The position numbers and the translations under genes were made by a program. Below, one piece after another: positions 1-10,229 of a stretch of DNA of 64,000 nucleotides (positions within the stretch are counted from its first letter, which is position 1; each line of letters begins with the position of its first letter). Origin of the DNA: Trichostrongylus colubriformis (lineage: Eukaryota; Nematoda; Chromadorea; Rhabditida; Trichostrongylidae). Below the pieces are notes generated by a model, which was not told the DNA's origin, made no database searches, and was given only the letters and a program-made list of their open reading frames with translations. The stretch lies in assembly GCA_963978905.1 (NCBI GenBank), contig OZ022258.1, forward strand, positions 52,064,591-52,128,590, given 5' to 3'.

Positions 1-330
1 AAATTTTTGTGAGGTTGCTTTTTCGAGAAACTGCGGATTTGAGCAGGAGTTTCTGCTACGACGAAGAACCGTTCGTTTGAGCAGCGAAGCAAGATTAACA
101 CCAGAACCACTTAGGGTAAGGCATTGACGAATGGTATGGCCCCACGCGAGGAAAAAAAAGCGAATGGAATCAATCAAGCTGATGCAATAGACAAAAGTTG
201 TGGTCTCGAACGAGACTCGAGCCCTCTGAGGCGCAAATCGGCGGGTAACAAAAATCAAAACATAAGAACAAATGGAATTTTCCAGCAAGACTGGCCACTT
301 ACCACAGAACTGTGAGAAAGATAGACCACG
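1..330. repeat. dispersed repeat, copy 1
   Basis: This block is repeated at about 18628-19030 with the same order of landmarks: a start reading aaatttttgtgaggtt, a stretch reading aggagtttctgctac, then gcgaatggaatca, and a tail reading gaccacttaccaca. The two copies are in the same orientation and differ by many substitutions and small indels. No terminal repeat is visible and the left end may lie outside the window. The 63-aa open frame inside it is not recognisable and is probably not coding. Confidence 0.6.
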
Positions 331-795
331 AAACGAACGAGCAGCCCGAAAAAATCGACAAACAAAAACCTGGTCAAAATGATTCCAGTCCTATCGTATC
401 ACGCGATTGGTTCACACGTTCTAAACCGTTCACACGTTCTAAACCAGGTACAAACGCGGAAAGTGCTACTAAAAATCAGACAGTGATATGTCCAATACAA
501 CTTCTAATGTTGTTCATAATGTGCAAACTAGAAAGTTCTAGTAGGTTCAAAGTTTGAAAAACATCGGTATCCCATTCAAGTGATCGTTCCTTGAGCAGGA
601 ACAGGCATGCCCTTCTATCTCTGCTCACTCTTCATTCCGATATTGTTGTCCTTACGGGAGCCTGGTTCAGTTCTGCAATTGATAATTCATCACTTCTGGG
701 TGAATGCTCCTTTTCTCGGAATCGTGAGGCGTGACAAGAGAAAAAAGGTTGATGTTGCAATATTACTACGAAAGTCATTCTTTTCTCATTTAGTT
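331..795. other. no gene seen; short 18-bp tandem duplication
   Basis: I see no gene here. The only structure is a two-copy direct repeat of about 18 bp at 411-445 (ttcacacgttctaaacc). Open frames are short and none is recognisable. Confidence 0.5.
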
Positions 796-799
796 TTAC

Positions 800-1930
800 A
801 CGATATCGGATTGGCCGGCTGACCGGCCCGTTCCTAACTTGCTTCTTGTGTGCTCCCAACACTTCGGTGGTTCCCTACACTGTCCTCACTTGCACGGCCT
901 CAACAGACTCACTTCTGACCTTCCCGAGATTTTTAGAGCCCAGGCGAGGACTTAAATTTGAGCACGCATCGATTTCGGCGCAAGCCCCACCCATGGTGGG
1001 CGGAGCTAGGCCTAGGACTTATGTGCTCCGTACACATGTGTTGGCCCCTACGCTATCCTAACTTGCCCTTCCTCTACAGGCCCGTTCCTAACTTGCTTGT
1101 TGTGTGCTCCCTTTGGTCAGTCCCTACCCAGTCCTTACTCGCACGACCTCAACAGAGCCATTCCTAACCTTCCCGATTTTTGGAATCTGGGCGAGGACAT
1201 AAATTCGAGCACCCATCGATTCCAGCGCAAGCCCCGTCTATGGTGGGCGGAGCTAGGCTAAGTTCTTGATGAGCTTCGTACACATTGTTCAACCCCTACC
1301 CATCCCCAACCTGCCCGACCTCTCCACGCTGCAGTTAAGTTGAGAGCGGATTATTGACAAACAAACGGACACACACGCACACGCACAAACACACCTCTCA
1401 TGTGCCAAACTTCTGGTTTACGTATGAGTAATGGATTTAATTCCATTCCTATTTTGCCTCTCATGTGCCCCGTACATTTTGGCTTACCCCAACCCATTCC
1501 TAAATTGCCCGACCTCTACAGGCCCAATCCTAGCTTGCCTGATTTTTGGAACCTGAGCGTGGGCTCAAATTTGAGCACCGACAATTTGCGCGCAAGCCCC
1601 GCCCACAGTGTGCGGAGCTAGGCTTGATTCTTATGTGCTCTGTACCCTTAGGTTAGCCCCGACCCAATTCTATCTTGCGCGACCTCTCCTGACAGCACTT
1701 CAGTTAAGAATGCATTGTGCGGTGAGCGGTTTTCCACGCAAGTCCCGCCCACGGTGGGCGGAGCCAGGCTACTTTCTTATGTACTGTGTACGCTCGGATC
1801 AGTCCCTATCCAATTTAAAGTTGCCCGACCTCTCCAGGCTGCAGATCAGTTAAGAATGCATCATGCGGTGTGCGGACAGACAGACACACACAGACAAACA
1901 CACCAAACTTCTTCTTTATATATAGAGTAT
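800..1930 (-). repeat. composite microsatellite/tandem-array element, copies A1 and A2 (minus)
   Basis: Two adjacent units lie here in the minus orientation. Each ends on the right in an ACAG/ACAC-rich tetranucleotide microsatellite (about 1355-1400 and 1876-1905), and the second is followed by a TATATATA run at 1917-1925. To the left of each lies a diverged tandem array whose landmark is the near-palindrome ccgcccaNNGTGGGCGGAGC (about 983-1008, 1230-1255, 1597-1620 and 1745-1770). The spacing from one microsatellite to the other is about 520 bp, so a higher-order unit seems to have been duplicated. The same layout recurs in both orientations elsewhere in the window (2300-5440, 9230-9570, 10230-12850, 28850-29230). 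Open frames here are array shadows rather than genes. Confidence 0.6.
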
Positions 1931-2299
1931 GATCATCCAAACGCTTGTGGGCTCTTATGTGGAAATTTGTTCATCAGTGACACTTCAATACGCCTTTCCC
2001 TTATATATAGGGCCCAAACTGTTCCAACCCGTGCAATCAGCCATGCATTATTTGCGGAGAGATGAATTTGCCGGATACTACCTGGATTCCAGCACGTGTT
2101 GCTACTAGCTTTATATCACAACTTTCAGGAGATCCGTCCTACTTTACTTTTAACTCAAAGTCGGTGATAAAGGAAAATACACCTGGGAGCCACACTCTAG
2201 ACCTTGTCTTTTGTAATAACACCTCGCTGATTTAAAATCTTGAGGATAAACCTCTTCATGGCACTAGTGACCGTGTCTCTTGACTTTCAGATCGTTATC

Positions 2300-5200
2300 C
2301 TTCTATTATATAAACCAGTAACTTTGTGCGTCTGTTTGTCGGTATGTCGGTCGGTATGTCGGTATGTCTGTCGGTATGTAAGTATGTCTGTCCGTCCGGA
2401 AATGAATGATTGTGATAAGAGAATGATAGAGCAAAGCAACCGCGTTGGGTAGGAGAAATGACGGGTGTTGGAGTATCATTTTAAGGCTATGTTATCATTG
2501 TGATAGCACCTCCTACTTATATAAACACCTATTTCGTACCCTCGCCGTCATTCTGCGGTGTGCTGACATCGCAGTAGGTGTCGGAACACTGGGATGGCAT
2601 GCAGGTATGTTTAGTTGTAGGAGCACTGATCCCGGAGCGCTCATACTCACAGGTGTTGTGCGGGTTTGGACGAGTACCCTAATGGTGGGTGACGCGCATT
2701 GATAACGGTTGATAAGATTCGATGAGGAGACCAAAAGGGCTGGAGCCTTCGAATCCGTTTCGCATTGATCCTGGAGCGTTCATACTCACAGGTTTTCTGC
2801 GGGGTTGGACGAGTACCCTAATGGTGGGTGACGCGCATTGATAACGGTTGATAAGATTCGATGAGGAGACCAAAAGGGCTGGAGCCTTCGAATCCGTTTC
2901 GCATTGATCCTGGAGCGTTCATACTCACAGGTGTTGTGCGGGTTTGGACGAGTACCCTAATGGTGGGTTACGCGCATTGATAACGGTTGATAAGATTCGA
3001 TAAGAAGAGTAAAAAGGCTGGAGCCCCCGAATTCGTTTCGCATTGATCCTTGAGCGTTCATACTCACAGGTGTTGTGCGAGGTTGGGCGGAGACACTAAT
3101 GGCGGGTGACGCGCATTGATAACGGTTGATAAGATTCGATAAGGAGAGTAAAAAGGCTAGAGTCTTCGAGCGTATCATTTTAAGGCTATGTTATCATTGT
3201 GATAGCACCTCCTACTTATATAAACACCTATTTCGTACCCTCGCCGTCATTCTGCGGTGTGCTGACATCGCAGTAGGTGTCGGAACACTGGGATGGCATG
3301 CAGGTATGTTTAGTTGTAAGAGCACTGATCCCGGAGCGCTCATACTCACAGGTGTTGTGCGGGTTTGGACGAGTACCCTAATGGTGGGTGACGCGCATTG
3401 ATAACGGTTGATAAGATTCGATGAGGAGACCAAAAGGGCTGGAGCCTTCGAATCCGTTTCGCATTGATCCTGGAGCGTTCATACTCACAGGTTTTCTGCG
3501 GGGTTGGACGAGTACCCTAATGGTGGGTTACGCGCATTGATAACGGTTGATAAGATTCGATAAGAAGAGTAAAAAGGCTGGAGCCCCCGAATTCGTTTCG
3601 CATTGATCCTTGAGCGTTCATACTCACAGGTGTTGTGCGAGGTTGGGCGGAGACACTAATGGCGGGTGACGCGCATTGATAACGGTTGATAAGATTCGAT
3701 GAGGAGACCAAAAGGGCTGGAGCCTTCGAATCCGTTTCGCATTGATCCTGGAGCGTTCATACTCACAGGTGTTGTGCGGGTTTGGACGAGTACCCTAATG
3801 GTGGGTTACGCGCATTGATAACGGTTGATAAGATTCGATAAGAAGAGTAAAAAGGCTGGAGCCCCCGAATTCGTTTCGCATTGATCCTTGAGCGTTCATA
3901 CTCACAGGTGTTGTGCGAGGTTGGGCGGAGACACTAATGGCGGGTGACGCGCATTGATAACGGTTGATAAGATTCGATAAGGAGAGTAAAAAGGCTAGAG
4001 TCTTCGAGCGTATCATTTTAAGGCTATGTTATCATTGTGATAGCACCTCCTACTTATATAAACACCTATTTCGTACCCTCGCCGTCATTCTGCGGTGTGC
4101 TGACATCGCAGTAGGTGTCGGAACACTGGGATGGCATGCAGGTATGTTTAGTTGTAGGAGCACTTATCCCGGAGCGCTCATACTCACAGGTGTTGTGCGG
4201 GTTTGGACGAGTACCCTAATGGTGGGTGACGCGCATTGATAACGGTTGATAAGATTCGATGAGGAGACCAAAAGGGCTGGAGCCTTCGAATCCGTTTCGC
4301 ATTGATCCTGGAGCGTTCATACTCACAGGTGTTGTGCGGGTTTGGACGAGTACCCTAATGGTGGGTTACGCGCATTGATAACGGTTGATAAGATTCGATA
4401 AGAAGAGTAAAAAGGCTGGAGCCCCCGAATTCGTTTCGCATTGATCCTTGAGCGTTCATACTCACATGTGTTGTGCGAGGTTGGGCGGAGACACTAATGG
4501 CGGGTGACGCGCATTGATAACGGTTGATAAGATTCGATAAGGAGAGTAAAAAGGCTAGAGTCTTCGAGCGTTCATACTCACAGGTGTTTTGCGAGTGGAC
4601 GGGGACATTAGTCAGGAGTGATCCAGCTCAATAACGGTTGATAAGATTCGATGAGGAGAGTGAAAAGGCTAGAGTCTTCGAATCCGTTTCGCATTGATTC
4701 TGGAGCGCTCATACTCACAGGTGTTGTGCGGGGTTGGACGGTGACACTAATGGCGGGTGACGCGCATTGATAACGGTTGATAAGATTTGATGAGGAGAGC
4801 AAAAAGGATAGAGTCTTCGAGCGTTCATACTGACAGGTGTTTTGCGAGTGGGACGGGGACATTAGTCAGGAGTGATCCAGCTTAATAACGGTTGATAAGA
4901 TTCGATGAGGAGAGTGAGAAGGCTAGAGTCTTCGAATCCGTTTCGCTTTTCACATTGATCCTTTAGCATTCATACTCATAGGTGTTTTGTGAGTGGGACG
5001 GGGACATTAGTCAGGAGTGATCCAGCTTGATAACGGTTGATAAGATTCGATGAGGAGCGTCAAAAGGCCAATGTCGCCTAATCCGTTTCCTCTCTCAACA
5101 GAAAGTGAAGTGTTCAAATTCATAGTTGTTAGAATCAATCCGGAGTGGGACCTTAATGGTGACGGAATGAATATAACGACTGCTTAGTGCTGTAAGAGCC

Positions 5201-5440
5201 GTTAGGAAGTGGATTGGGTAAAATTCAGTGCATCGCTGACCACTACTCCACGACCGCTACAGTGAAAGCGTCTGATGAACAGTGCCATTGTGTGAACATA
5301 TTTGATTGGGTTCTGAAATCAATTGCCGATGTATCACCGCTAGATAGCTCAGTGTCCAAATAATGTTGCGCGCTGTTGATACTGCGTTCTACGCTTCATG
5401 ATCAAGATACAATCTACATATCACCTTATCAAAAAAAGCA
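2300..5440 (+). mobile_element. composite element B: GTCY microsatellite, minisatellite array, conserved tail
   Basis: In order the element has a TATATAAA run at about 2307, a GTCY/GTAT tetranucleotide microsatellite (2325-2400) ending in GTCCGTCC, a minisatellite array (about 2470-5075), and a non-repetitive tail of about 350 bp (5090-5440). The tail is homologous to 12515-12850 at the end of element D: both carry agccgttaggaa, cgaccgct, aaagcgtc, gtgaacatat and tgatactgcg in the same order. That repeated core-array-tail organisation is what marks it as an element rather than a local satellite. There is no coding capacity. The organisation resembles non-autonomous Helentron/DINE-1-type elements, but no terminal motif has been verified. 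Confidence 0.6.
2640..5075 (+). repeat. 139-bp minisatellite with higher-order repeats
   Basis: The monomer has a period of 139 bp, seen from cgcattgatcc starting at 2761, 2900 and 3039. Landmarks are ataacggttgataag, ggagcgttcatactcacagg and a variable region reading agtaccctaatgg or agacactaatgg. Three longer inserts of about 165 bp (starting 2475, 3174 and 4012) interrupt the array. The spacings between them are 699 and 838 bp, which differ by exactly one monomer, so multi-monomer blocks were duplicated. Near-identical short open frames on both strands come from this periodicity and are not genes. Confidence 0.9.
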
Positions 5441-5486
5441 GAACAACCGTTCTAGGTCGGGAGAAACCGATGGGTAATGTAGTATC

Positions 5487-5582
5487 ATTATAAGGCCATG
5501 TTATCGTAGTGATAGCATCTCCTACTTATATAAACACCTATTTTGTACCCTCACCTCATTCCTAAACTGAACCGATCACAAA
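5487..5582 (+). promoter_or_regulatory. promoter-like module: paired GATA sites and TATA box
   Basis: Within 50 bp there is an inverted pair of GATA motifs (gttatcgtagtgatagc, about 5500-5516) followed by TATATAAA at about 5526-5533. The TATA box lies about 50 bp before an ATG at 5583. The same module, without that reading frame, is present three times inside element B at 2475, 3174 and 4012. GATA-pair plus TATA is the usual look of nematode gut-gene promoters. Function here is inferred only. Confidence 0.25.
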
Positions 5583-5708
5583 ATGGGGAACTGTGTGAAA
5601 CAAGACGAAATCTTTTTCTCAAGCCATGAGTGGTTCAGAAAGCTATTGTGCATGGAGGGCCGAAACGGATGGTGCACCTCACAGGGAGAGGGGAAGTACA
5701 TGCTCTGA
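5583..5708 (+). CDS. hypothetical 41-aa ORF downstream of a promoter-like module
   Basis: I do not recognise this reading frame. It encodes 41 residues starting MGNCVKQ, so the N-terminal glycine and following cysteine would permit acylation if it is translated. It begins about 50 bp after a TATA box. The module upstream is the single-copy relative of one amplified in the neighbouring array, and the reading frame is absent from those array copies. It could also be a first exon, with an AA|gtacat donor just before the stop. It may equally be chance. Confidence 0.2.
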   Translation: MGNCVKQDEIFFSSHEWFRKLLCMEGRNGWCTSQGEGKYML

Positions 5709-5719
5709 TTTCTGTGACT

Positions 5720-8625
5720 AATGAGTGCACCAATGGATATGCGGGTTGGTGTGAATCCAACAATGTTATACAATAATCCTTGCCATCAAATTGCTGAGCA
5801 TTATCGCATGCTGAGCGTTGACATTATAGTATGGATACCAGTTGGATCGCCAAGCCGCCATCCCCGCTTCTTCTTCTTAAGGGGGCGGCTTCGCTAGCTC
5901 CTTCAGATTTCATTTTTCTATCATTGCTACTCATACCTTACATACAGGGCGTCAGTAGCTATTACTCTCCTCCAGTGCCCGCTCTTTGAAATTCAGTACC
6001 GGATCTGCCAAATCTACATGGGTTCGTTTCCATGTCACTCGACACATGGGGCTTAGTGTTCAGATTTGATCGAATCTTTTTACGGAATCATGGTGGGCCA
6101 TGTGCGCTTTGGAAAAGCAGGCATACCTGAACCTTCATGCATATCCCAATTCTTTCGCATTGGACAGTCTTCCGTTTCCTTATCCGGTCTTATGCGGGAA
6201 GCTACTATCACTGCTGCTTTTAAAGAGCAGCGAGGAGTTGTTTCTTGAGGATCCTAGGCCTTTCGTTACCTACGATTACATAGAGTGAAGTATTTGCAGT
6301 GCGCTCCTCCCATCCTGCTTAGTGTGCGCCAAACAGTTGCCACATACCACCTTAAAAACTTTGTCACCAAGTGCTCATTGTAACTATCCATATCAGTAAC
6401 CACCGCTGACCTATGTAAAGAGTGTGTAACGCATTCAGCATTATCGAAAAAATGAAATTTCAAGAGAGCCCGGCGAAGCCGGGCCCTCCTAAGAAGGAGG
6501 AGCGCCCGGCGGCAGCTGGGCGATCCGACTGGTCCTCAATAATCAGTCATCATATACTTTTATCCGCAAATTCAAGGAAGCAAACTATGACACCATTATA
6601 TCCTACTTATGTGGAGTTGATTGCTTTGGGTTATTTCTAGCTGTCCTACATCACATCGACTTTGGTCAAAGCCGCATAATATAGGTCACATCTTCCTCAT
6701 TATCTCCAACCTCTTTCGATCAGGAAAACTGTCGCATGGAAGAAAGCCACGGCTGCGGGCAGGGCTGATGACTGGAATGTGTATCATTCGGTATGACATC
6801 TTTCAGTAAAGCCATTGGAAGTTCGATAATAACATAGAAAAGAGAGCCATCCAGAGCAAAGACAGAAATTCGTTCTACAGACTTCTTAATAGAAGAGTGG
6901 ACGATAAATAACCCATTTAAAGTTCATGTCTTCCAATGGAGAAATTCCATTCACCGATGACGCCAAAATAAGAATATTAGCTGATGTTTTCATTAGTCCT
7001 TTGATGGTAAGTTTCATAACTGGACTATATAGGATCTCATTTCGAGACTGTAAATATCGTGATGGGTCGCACTAGGAGGATGTACTGCTTCTTGATCATC
7101 GCTAATATTTGCTGAAGCTCGTGCTGCGAGTTTTCAGGTTTCTATATACTAATTTATGCAAGGTCACTAGCGGCATGAATTTGTACATGCCCAAGGAAGT
7201 CATGGAGGACAAGCTCAGATCCGGTCGTGGATCGAAGGACTCTTTTATGGATTGACATATCTGAAATGTATTCGACAAAACCAACTGCAATCAAAACTTG
7301 AAATCATCGACGGGCTTTCTGCTGCTCATTATCCCTGAAATAGTACATAATGTGGAATCCGAATACGCTAGGTCCACGCCGTAAGACGAATGCAGTAAAA
7401 CCTTGATGTCTAGTTGGAGAGGCAAATCTATTCCAGTCATAGTCATCCAACGAGAGTTGGTGTTGTTTCTGCATTTGGCATGTCTTTTTGCCACTAAATG
7501 TGATGAATGTAACATGTGATCTGTTGCTTTACTCGACCTTGGAAAAATTGTAATTGTAAAGAAAAAGTAATTGGCAGCGGAAAATGATCAACAGCAGTTT
7601 CACATGTCACACTGTGCAAAGCGAGCCCACCTTGATCCACTTTTCCATCATCAAATGGCTCCCATTGTTTCCACTTTCATTTAGAAGAAGCACATTCAGA
7701 AGTAGCATTGTAGGCAAGACAATGAGATATGGATAAGTTAACTGATGCCTTATTCAGATAAGGAACATAGGACTACAAGGATCAGATCCCGAATGAAATA
7801 CCCATACTCTCACATCCCTTACCTTTCGTTAAGTCCGTCGTCGCACTCATTGAAAGGATAAGAGGTCAGACGGTACTGTCGAAGAAATGCAGGTCGATGA
7901 CAAGGCTCTCAGATCTACACCAACAAGTAACTTCGGCTCATACATACTGCACTTCCTGTAGACATGGTGAGGACCCTAACATGCAACATACGGTCCCTCA
8001 CTCTCGATAAGGCAGTCATCGCAGGCCAGTTGCGCCCATTCAGACACTCTCGATAAGGCAATCATCGCAGGCCAGTTAGGCCCGCGATGACTGCCTTATC
8101 GAGAGTGCCTGGATAGATGAGGAGGATGTTTGGGCAATCAGTTGCTCCACCTGGGTGGGAGTGGTGCAGCAATGACAAGCGATCGCTCCTTTCTCGGCGC
8201 GCTGTCTACACTGAATACTGATACACTGGTCTGCTGCAGAAGGCGTTTGCATAAAAGCTTCCAGTCCTCATAGAGGCAGGTGACCATGATCTCATTAGAG
8301 GCAAGCCCTTGATCATAAGGAACCACACGATAACAAGCGCTGCTGTGGCTTCCACCATAATGCTGTGCAAGCGATTCGATGATTGTACAGAGTGGGATGA
8401 CACATGGAAGAACAACAGGGATTTTACTGCTGGAACTATCGACTCGGCCTAGTAGGGCTTTGCGCAGGTGTACTTGAGTACCGCGTCAAGTGCAAGTACA
8501 TAAATTTGTTTCGAGTTAAGCTGCATCATCTCTACAAAAGGACGACATATTTACGGTGCGCACTTGGCTGAATAGAGCGCGCTGGAACTAGTGACAATAT
8601 CTAGGACAGAACGCAAGCTGATTGA
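5720..8625. other. no supported gene; unassigned repeat-like DNA
   Basis: Open frames are all under 80 residues and none is recognisable. A GC-rich imperfect hairpin (gcccggcgaagccgggc, about 6477-6493) and the long hairpin at 7999-8107, listed separately, are the only structures I can point to. Most of the interval looks like old, unassigned non-coding DNA. Confidence 0.5.
7999..8107. repeat. triple 24-bp repeat: two direct copies and one inverted copy
   Basis: A 24-bp word (cactctcgataaggcagtca plus tcgc) lies at 7999-8022. It recurs at 8045-8068 with one G-to-A change, and as an exact reverse complement of the first copy at 8084-8107. The inverted arm can therefore pair with either direct copy, giving a loop of 15 bases (to the near one, with one mismatch) or 61 bases (to the far one, perfect). 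Confidence 0.9.
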
Positions 8626-8635
8626 CTGCCAGAGG

Positions 8636-9217
8636 TTGCGTTCATACCAAATCGATTGAGAGTTTTGGCGCATCGGCGCATCGGCGCATCCGCGATTTGA
8701 GAGAATAGGCGTGCCACGTCACCCTTTGAATGCGGCGCGTGCCAATATGCGGTTGATTTCTTTTTCTTCTCTTTCCATTCCTTTAACTTCTTCTGTTATG
8801 GCAAATATCCAAAAACGCGGATGCGCCAAACTCTCATGTTTCAATTGGTATGTATCCTATCCATCACGCAAATGCGTCCATTCTCTCAAATCGCGGATGC
8901 GCCAACACTCTCACTTTTTTCAATCGATATGTATCTTATCCATCACGTGAATGTGCCAATTCTCTCAAATCGCGGATGCGCCAATATTCTCACTTTCAAT
9001 CGATATGTATCTTATGCATCACGCGAATGCGCCAATTTTCTCAAATCGCGGATGCGCCAATACTCTCATTTTCTGATCGATACGTATCTCATTCATGATG
9101 CGAATGCGCCTATTCTCTCAAATTGTGGATGCGCCAATATTCTCATTTTCTGATCGATACGTATCTCATTCATGATGCGAATGCGCCAAAACTGTCACTC
9201 AATTTGGTATGAACGCA
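8636..9217. mobile_element. 582-bp MITE with internal 77-bp minisatellite and 8-bp target duplication
   Basis: The ends are inverted repeats: the left starts TTGCGTTCATACCAAAT and the right ends ATTTGGTATGAACGCA. The match continues inward through cgattgagagttttggcgcat against its complement. The element is flanked on both sides by GCCAGAGG (8628-8635 and 9218-9225), an 8-bp target-site duplication. Inside is a tandem array of about five units of 76-79 bp, with aaatcgcggatgcgcc at 8888, 8967 and 9043 and a diverged aaattgtggatgcgcc at 9120. There is no transposase. An 8-bp duplication is usual for hAT-, P- and Merlin-like families, and I cannot choose among them. Confidence 0.85.
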
Positions 9218-9229
9218 GCCAGAGGGATG

Positions 9230-9575
9230 TCCTAGCCCCCTATGTAAGGGTGATTGCTTTCTGTAACCGTTTTGAGTTACACCGCTTTTGAATGCACGAC
9301 GTGTGGGTCGTTAGGGCTGCCTCTGCTACCGTGGACTAGGATACGGCACCATGAGTTGCCAACTCGGCGCCACTAATCATCTTAGGAGAGCTTAAGGTCT
9401 ATATGTTCCTTACTTCTTGTCCCATACCCTACCCATCCCAAACTTGTCCCCATTTCCACAGGTCGTTTTTCATATAATAACTAATTTCATGACGGACGGA
9501 AACAGGGACGGGGGGCATAAGTACAGACGGACGTCTTATATATAGCGTTTCATATAGAAGCGTTTTAGTATATAT
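9230..9575 (-). repeat. composite element, short copy C (minus)
   Basis: On the minus strand the order is CTATATATAAGACG, an interrupted GTCY block (cgtccgtctgt, then ccgtccgtcatgaaatt), and then a segment reading ggaaatggggacaag. That last segment matches element E (gagatggggacaag, about 28959-28972). There is no tandem array. This links the copies with arrays to those without. Confidence 0.5.
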
Positions 9576-10225
9576 GTAGTAGGGATGATCCCGACTACAA
9601 ATAGTAAGAAATTCTCTTATCTTCTGATCAGGTAAACATTGCAATTCCTCAAGTGTCCGACGAGCGTGGAGCCTCGAGGAGATATAAGCTGGTGTTATAT
9701 GTATACACGGCAAGGAGCAGCTTGGACATCGTCTCAGTCCCGAAGGAACCTTCCTAACAATATTTACCATATGCAATCTGGTTTTAAGGAGATTCCATAT
9801 GATTTGCCCGAAGTGAGAAGATAGACAGAGTAATCGCTTTAATACGCAACTGCACGTGCTTTTTACAAGGAAGGCCCACAAGTCGTCAAAGTTTGTGGAA
9901 TCGTTGCAACAGCTCACGGGGAAGGATGGTAGGTCGGAGTGGCCTTTTGAAATGAGGATCATCGCAGTGATAGAGCTTGGGCTTCCATTTACCAATTTTC
10001 ATTCCATATCTGCTGTGCGTCTCTAGGAGCAGAGTTAAGTGTTCCAATAGGGGCAACTCAACATCTCATGTGTGCCTTGATGGCTTTGATTAGTTGAAAA
10101 CTCAAGGTGAGAGGTGACCAGCTCGGATCCTCATGCAGTGCTTTCCGTCCGAAATGGCCTCCGAACATTGTGAACAAATTTGGGCTGTTTGCGTGCTTGA
10201 TATCTATTAAAGAGCGTATCTCAAG
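9576..10225. other. unassigned sequence with an unrecognised minus-strand ORF
   Basis: A 188-codon minus-strand frame (9429-9995) crosses this interval and ends inside repeat copy C. It shows no recognisable domain, and it uses the microsatellite as coding sequence for its last third. I therefore do not call it a gene. Confidence 0.4.
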
Positions 10226-10229
10226 AAAT

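Noticed and set aside
2445..4862. Many near-identical small ORFs on both strands (for example products containing SSSNLINRYQCASP)
   Set aside because: They follow the 139-bp minisatellite period, which is not a multiple of three. They change frame from unit to unit and are shadows of the array.
8810..9190. CRISPR-like regular repeats
   Set aside because: The 77-bp units are contiguous minisatellite units without unique spacers, inside a transposon with target duplication, in a eukaryote.
9429..9995. 188-codon minus-strand ORF
   Set aside because: No domain is recognised, and its last third is the microsatellite of a dispersed repeat, so a host gene is unlikely.
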